Shown: piece after piece, positions 58,805 through 64,000 of the stretch
How positions within the stretch are numbered: the first letter of the stretch is position 1
Layout: each line of letters starts with the position of its first letter
DNA from: Myroides odoratus
GTDB lineage: Bacteria > Bacteroidota > Bacteroidia > Flavobacteriales > Flavobacteriaceae
Assembly (NCBI RefSeq): GCF_001549985.1
Contig: NZ_LROZ01000008.1
Location: forward strand, 83,991 to 147,990
DNA: 64,000 nt
Direction of reading: 5' to 3'
Notes under the pieces: generated by a model
Databases searched by the model: none
Seen by the model: only the letters and a program-made list of their open reading frames with translations
Told to the model about the DNA's origin: nothing
Translations under genes and position numbers: made by a program

Positions 58805-59464
58805 TTAGTCATCGGCAGCCGCTCTAACGAGCTTACACAATTCAGCATACGCTTCATTCCCATAAAGTTCCGGTAAATTACGCATGACGACATGGTACTT
58901 ATCGTCAAATAACACTTCTAGAATCCATTGTTCTCCATCCAATATAATATTAGCATCATGAGTATCCATATTCCAGAAGTCAATGTGCTCTAATTGAGTT
59001 ACTACCTTTTCCCAAGCAGCTAATTGAGCAATTTTTTCTTCATGTGCAAAGGCAACCTCTCCTATAATACCACCACTTCCTTTTGTTTTATTGAATGTAT
59101 AAGTAATTTCATCACCTACATGATCCATTCGGTAAGAAAGCGGACTTGACCAACTTTTTAGATGCATAAATCGAATACTCATTCTTCCTGTATTGCGTTG
59201 CGTATACAATATTGGTTCATTAGACTTGAATAAATGACTTGAATACAATTCATTAGAATACTTTGATAAGGAATCATTGGGTAATAGTTTATTACAAGCT
59301 CCTTTCATATGATGAAAACAATCCCGAAATTCTTCGAGGGCCTCTTCCCGCATAAGGGGAAAATACAACTTTTCATTTTCTAAAACTTTTGGTTGAGGTT
59401 TTATTCCAACACAACTTGCTAGAATAAGCATAAAGCCGCACCCTAATATTTGCATTCCCCGCAT
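58805..59464 (-). CDS. Lipoprotein of unknown function
   Basis: A 219-residue protein with a lipobox (ILASC, Cys18). The rest is soluble with alternating helices and strands; DCFHHMKGACNKL and TFNKTKGSGGIIGEVAFAHEEKI (in parts) are its most distinctive segments. No family recognised. It is monocistronic, between the pseudogene and a DinB-family gene, all on the minus strand. Confidence 0.7.
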   Translation of the reverse strand: MRGMQILGCGFMLILASCVGIKPQPKVLENEKLYFPLMREEALEEFRDCFHHMKGACNKLLPNDSLSKYSNELYSSHLFKSNEPILYTQRNTGRMSIRFMHLKSWSSPLSYRMDHVGDEITYTFNKTKGSGGIIGEVAFAHEEKIAQLAAWEKVVTQLEHIDFWNMDTHDANIILDGEQWILEVLFDDKYHVVMRNLPELYGNEAYAELCKLVRAAADD

Positions 59465-59637
59465 ACGCTCTGTTTTTAATTTTAATAAATTTAACGCAAA
59501 CTACTTTATGTAATATCTATTCCAAATTTCCCTCTTAACTCCTACGTATAAAACAACAAATCACACAGTATACACCTCATTATCAATTGAATTATCTACT
59601 ATGTGATTGAATACACAAAGTGGTAGAATTAATCTAA

Positions 59638-60132
59638 CTATCTTGCATCATCTGCAGAAGGGCCGTACATTCCTGGAATTGGGATATCTAGCAAACGCAA
59701 ATAAACAGATAGTTGTCCTCTGTGATGATAAATATGATTATTTACGATAAAGCGATTCGCTCCAACTTTAGGCATCTCCATAATCGTATGTTCTCCAGCT
59801 TTCAGCGCCCAAGTTTGCATCCATTGCTCCTCTGTAGTCGATTCAATGGCTGCTACAACGCGTTTTTCATATGCATCAATAAGTTGGAGTAACTGATCAG
59901 TAGAAGTCGCTTCTAAGGGCTTATAATCCGTATGGAAGTTTAGTGCATCCTGTTTTGTAATACATTCTGTCCAAACGATTAATTCAACAATATGTTTAGA
60001 CAAATCTCCTAAACTCATCGACTTTTCATGTGGTTTCCATCCCCATTTATCCGTTGGTACACAAGCAATAATCTTTCTTGTACTGCCTAATTCATGCTGT
60101 AATTCAAGCAAAAAACTTTTATTAATACTCAT
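59638..60132 (-). CDS. DinB superfamily protein (YfiT/DUF1569-like four-helix bundle)
   Basis: A 164-residue four-helix-bundle protein of the DinB/YfiT superfamily (unrelated to DNA polymerase IV). Three histidines suited to metal binding are in LSKHIVELIVWTE, and NNHIYHHRGQLSVYLRLLDIPIPG, the family's typical C-terminal motif (in parts). Members are metal-dependent thiol transferases or of unknown role. The ATG at 60132 gives the usual MSINKSFLLEL start; a longer frame from a TTG at 60189 is rejected. It is divergent from recX. Confidence 0.88.
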   Translation of the reverse strand: MSINKSFLLELQHELGSTRKIIACVPTDKWGWKPHEKSMSLGDLSKHIVELIVWTECITKQDALNFHTDYKPLEATSTDQLLQLIDAYEKRVVAAIESTTEEQWMQTWALKAGEHTIMEMPKVGANRFIVNNHIYHHRGQLSVYLRLLDIPIPGMYGPSADDAR

Positions 60133-60261
60133 AATGTTAGCTGTTATTTTTCTTAGACGAAAACTACAAAACTTAAAGCAAATAATCAATGCCTTTGCAC
60201 ACTATAATTTATTGGAACAGAAAAGCCACACACATCCCTTCCAACTTCCTAAATCCTTTTT

Positions 60262-60269
60262 TATCTTTG
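60262..60269 (+). promoter_or_regulatory. Candidate minus-7 box of recX
   Basis: TATCTTTG fits TAnnTTTG and lies only 9 bp before the recX ATG, which would make the mRNA nearly leaderless. No minus-33 element is clear. Confidence 0.4.
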
Positions 60270-60278
60270 TAAAAAACA

Positions 60279-60764
60279 ATGCGATTGAAAACAGATACCA
60301 CCTACCTTTCCTTTGATGAAGCGAAACGCAAATTAGAAAACTATTGTGCGTATCAAGACCGCTGTCACTCAGAAGTAGTCAATAAGATGTTTCTATTGGG
60401 AATAACGCCACAAATACACGATGAGATTATCGTACACCTCATTGAACATAGTTTCTTAAATGAAGAGCGATTTGCCAAGAGTTTTGTCAGAGGAAAACAC
60501 CGTTTAAGTGCTTGGGGTAGAAATCGAATTACAACAGAATTAAAATTCCGAAACATCAATAGTCGGATTATTGCAATTGCCCTAGCTGAAATTGAAGATG
60601 AAGAATATTATCAAACCTTTGATCGAATCAGTGAAAACAAGTGGAATCAATTAACTGATGCTGATTTACAAAAGAAAAAACAAAAGTTTCAAGCTTATTT
60701 ATTTCGCAAAGGCTATGCCATGTCGGATATTATAAACAAAACCCAAGACTTAGAGAAAACATAG
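60279..60764 (+). CDS. recX: RecX family regulator of RecA
   Basis: A 161-residue protein made of three RecX three-helix repeats: DEAKRKLENYCAYQDRCHSEV, FLNEERFAKSFVRGKHRLSAWG and YQTFDRISENKWNQL-KKKQKFQAYLFRKGY (in parts). RecX blocks or modulates RecA filament extension during homologous recombination. The recA gene is not adjacent. The gene ends in a terminator near 60781. Start fixed by the first ATG, which lies close to a promoter-like box. Confidence 0.9.
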   Translation: MRLKTDTTYLSFDEAKRKLENYCAYQDRCHSEVVNKMFLLGITPQIHDEIIVHLIEHSFLNEERFAKSFVRGKHRLSAWGRNRITTELKFRNINSRIIAIALAEIEDEEYYQTFDRISENKWNQLTDADLQKKKQKFQAYLFRKGYAMSDIINKTQDLEKT

Positions 60765-60780
60765 CATATAAACTTATTTT

Positions 60781-60808
60781 AAGCCCTTTTTAAGGGCTTT
60801 TATTTTGC
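60781..60808 (+). terminator. Terminator of recX
   Basis: AAGCCCTT (60781-60788) and AAGGGCTT (60792-60799) with a TTT loop and a T-rich tail. Confidence 0.8.
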
Positions 60809-60950
60809 TTGAGGGTTGTTGTGAGCTTTGTTATTTGTGAAGTTGTAAGATATATCGATTAAAGAAAAATTTACACTATTTAGAAAATTTACTTCTCTCC
60901 CTTTTCCTTTTTCCTCTCTCCAATTGCTTTGTGAGGTTTGCTCACCACCT

Positions 60951-60997
60951 CACCCTCTCATCACCGCACCTTCTCATCACCACACCTTCTCACCAAC
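60951..60997. repeat. C-rich tandem repeat of 16 bp
   Basis: Units of the form CACCTTCTCATCACCA repeat about two and a half times between recX and the rRNA operon end. No gene is present in this stretch. Confidence 0.7.
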
Positions 60998-61004
60998 AGC
61001 TATA

Positions 61005-61042
61005 AAACAAAAAAGCCTGACTACTTACGTAATCAGGCTTTT
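61005..61042 (-). terminator. Terminator of the rRNA operon
   Basis: AAAAGCCTGA (61011-61020) pairs with TCAGGCTTTT (61033-61042); on the minus strand a T-rich tail follows. It lies directly after the 5S rRNA. Confidence 0.85.
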
Positions 61043-61048
61043 CAAAAG

Positions 61049-61157
61049 AAGGGCGACGACATACTCTCCCACCATGTGGCAGTACCATCTGCGCTAGCGG
61101 GCTTAACTTCTCTGTTCGAAATGGGAAGAGGTGAGCCCCGCCGCAATAACCACCCTA
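61049..61157 (-). rRNA. rrf: 5S ribosomal RNA
   Basis: The minus strand reads the conserved 5S blocks GGGGCTCACCTCTTCCCAT, CGAACAGAGAAGTTAAGCCC and GGTACTGCC, closed by the terminal stem GGGTGGT.../...GTCGCCC. About 109 bases; ends set by the stem. Confidence 0.95.
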
Positions 61158-61276
61158 AAGCGGTTGTTATAAATTCCTTGCGGATCCTATAACTAATTCG
61201 GTATATTATAACGTAACAAATACTTACTTCATTTTAGAAAGTTGCCCTCCCTCTACTCTAAAGTAGAGGGAGTACA
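61158..61276 (-). other. 23S-5S spacer
   Basis: About 120 bp with an 11-bp perfect hairpin, CTCCCTCTACT (61247-61257) with its complement (61262-61272). It probably is part of the 23S processing stem. No tRNA is present. Confidence 0.6.

Positions 61277-64000
<2,724 letters not shown>

Overview
The window looks like chromosome of a Bacteroidota member of the family Flavobacteriaceae; a Myroides- or Flavobacterium-like genus is my inference, not a measurement. The evidence is an A+T-rich sequence, promoters of the Bacteroidota type (TTTG, about 19-21 bp, TAnnTTTG), TonB receptors with an N-terminal carboxypeptidase-regulatory-like domain, a type IX secretion sorting domain, an IPExxxVDY protein next to pyruvate kinase, and BlaI/M56 genes.

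Layout. 1-24.3 kb is ordinary chromosome. It holds the end of an IPExxxVDY gene with pyk, an HD phosphohydrolase with an acyl-ACP desaturase, plsC and bacilliredoxin, a TonB receptor with a PepSY membrane protein, yraN-ldc-dinB, a Kef-type antiporter, a SpecificRecomb membrane protein, a CYTH protein, and an 8.2-kb gene for a 2724-residue secreted modular protein. 24.3-42.2 kb holds an rlpA-like gene, a small ABC pair, two paralogous lipoproteins flanked by a 130-bp duplication, a BlaI/M56 pair with a readable operator-promoter, a TonB receptor with an exported thioredoxin divergent from a DtxR-type regulator, an OYE, an MFS pump, aspS, a GNAT, pth, rplY, prs and tRNA-Leu(CAA).

42.18-58.15 kb is an integrated element of about 16 kb. 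A 36-bp repeat of the tRNA-Leu 3' end bounds it, and a tyrosine integrase lies at the right end. It carries an excisionase-like HTH protein, an HUH Rep-like protein, a serine recombinase, a KAP-like P-loop NTPase, three small exported or membrane proteins, and a six-gene minus-strand cluster. The cluster reads XRE regulator, GHKL ATPase fused to a histidine-kinase core, receiver protein, a 238-residue unknown, N6-adenine methylase, PD-(D/E)xK nuclease. It resembles a restriction-modification system under two-component control and is the best candidate here for an undescribed system.

58.2-64 kb returns to chromosome: a pseudogene with two in-frame stops, a lipoprotein, a DinB-family protein, recX, then 5S and most of 23S rRNA on the minus strand, running off the window.
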